NCBI RefSeq assembly: GCF_012396235.1 | Contig: NZ_JAAXPA010000009.1 | Location: 186,001-250,000, forward strand | Direction: 5' to 3' | DNA: 64,000 nucleotides | From: Rhodococcus opacus | GTDB lineage: Bacteria > Actinomycetota > Actinomycetes > Mycobacteriales > Mycobacteriaceae | Part shown: positions 63,654 to 64,000 of the stretch, one piece after another | Numbering within the stretch: the first letter of the stretch is position 1 | How the letters are laid out: every line of letters starts with the position of its first letter | Made by a program: the position numbers and the translations under genes | The notes under the pieces: generated by a model | Told to the model about the DNA's origin: nothing | What the model saw: only the letters and a program-made list of their open reading frames with translations | Databases searched by the model: none

Positions 63654-64000
63654 AGGGACGCGGCACCGCGGTGCGGATCGCGGACGTCGATGCCCGCCTC
63701 CGCCCAGGCGTCGCGCAGTGCGCCGGCGCCGCGCAGTCGGACCCACGCCGCCTCGGTGCCGGTGATCGGCACGACCGCGAGGAACCGCACGGCCTCCGCG
63801 GGTTCGGGCAGCGGGAGGTCGGGGACGGACGACTCACCGAGCAGCACGGCTGTGAACGGTGTGTCCTTCCACAGCGGCTCCCCCAGGTCGAGCAACGCGT
63901 CCTCGACGAGAACCACGCCTTCCACCGACGGCGCCGCCGCCAGGACCGCGAGTGTGCGCGCCACTCCCGACGCCACCCCGGCCCCGCCGCGCAGGGTGAG
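63650..64000 (-). CDS. suppressor-of-fused-like protein, partial
   Basis: Only the C-terminal 116 residues are in the window; the reading frame is open to the window edge and starts beyond 64000. The segments VLLGESSVPDLPLPEP, VRFLAVVPITGTEAAWVRLRGA and DPHRGAA fit the bacterial suppressor-of-fused (SUFU)-type domain, with moderate certainty. Its role is unknown. The GTG at 63976 is not the start because the same frame continues upstream. Confidence 0.6.
   Translation of the reverse strand, partial: LTLRGGAGVASGVARTLAVLAAAPSVEGVVLVEDALLDLGEPLWKDTPFTAVLLGESSVPDLPLPEPAEAVRFLAVVPITGTEAAWVRLRGAGALRDAWAEAGIDVRDPHRGAASL

Noticed and set aside
1-64000. CRISPR array, tRNA, rRNA, insertion sequences, prophage or attachment sites
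   Set aside because: No regularly spaced direct repeats, no tRNA-like T-loop sequence, no transposase or integrase motif seen by eye. A tRNA/CRISPR scanner would settle it.

Overview
The window is about 64 kb of very GC-rich DNA that reads as a chromosomal segment of a mycolic-acid actinobacterium, most likely Rhodococcus (R. jostii/opacus type). The support is GTG/TTG starts, AGGAGG-type ribosome binding sites, a fused E2/E1 2-oxoglutarate decarboxylase (SucA/Kgd), a TreS-maltokinase pair, two acyl-CoA synthetases, and a gene set (corA, SDR, OpuAC-type lipoprotein, kgd, fused ABC exporter, RecB-like helicase, DEAD helicase) that I recall, from general knowledge, as also lying together in Mycobacterium tuberculosis. 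Coding density is high: many genes overlap by 4 bp and several convergent pairs overlap at their 3' ends. I saw no rRNA, tRNA, CRISPR array, prophage or insertion sequence. The only stretch over 300 bases without a gene is 60829-61204, which holds a structured leader.

Layout. 1-1952: a MacB/FtsX-type ABC transporter, its permease cut by the window edge. 2190-7700: a membrane protein, an acyl-CoA synthetase behind a Crp/GlxR-like site, a YchJ-like protein, an AMIN-like lipoprotein, and an ABC exporter behind a SoxR/MerR-like promoter. 7681-10937 (minus): treS-mak, for trehalose to maltose to maltose-1-phosphate. 11090-18484: DinB-like protein, secreted protein, DEAD-box helicase, nitrilase-family hydrolase, phosphoribosyltransferase, an unknown protein and a long-chain acyl-CoA synthetase. 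18536-22705: an alpha/beta hydrolase and a 1155-residue RecB-like nuclease/RNase H/helicase. 22690-27386: a TetR-controlled group (PLP amino-acid deaminase-like protein and gulonolactone-oxidase-like flavoenzyme sharing one operator motif), then a lipoprotein amidase homologue without the catalytic lysine.

27399-31888: adenine deaminase, an AMP-binding protein lacking its C-terminal domain, a crotonase and a GlcD-like flavoprotein. 31842-37105: MFS exporter with PadR regulator, GNAT, glutathionyl-hydroquinone-reductase-like protein, VOC protein with AraC regulator. 37205-45215: glycine-rich unknown protein, glutamate decarboxylase, an ABC pair with a PGY-repeat tail, and a single-chain double ABC exporter. 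45327-49828: kgd and a small ATPase. 49825-50796: a membrane-protein gene carrying two compensating frameshifts.

50890-54964: TetR regulator with two palindromic operators in front of a BVMO-like monooxygenase, SDR and esterase operon, which together look like a ketone/alcohol-to-ester-to-hydrolysis route. 54923-59552: osmoprotectant uptake (Opu/Pro-type) with a second, divergent binding lipoprotein. 59635-64000: malic enzyme with a long structured leader, small membrane protein, PHP phosphoesterase, CorA transporter and a partial suppressor-of-fused-like gene.

The best leads are regulatory (SoxR-like box, paired TetR operators, Crp-like sites at lipid genes, malic enzyme leader) and protein-architectural (nuclease-helicase, asymmetric fused ABC exporter, truncated AMP-binding protein, lysine-less amidase). 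I did not find a clearly new multi-gene system.
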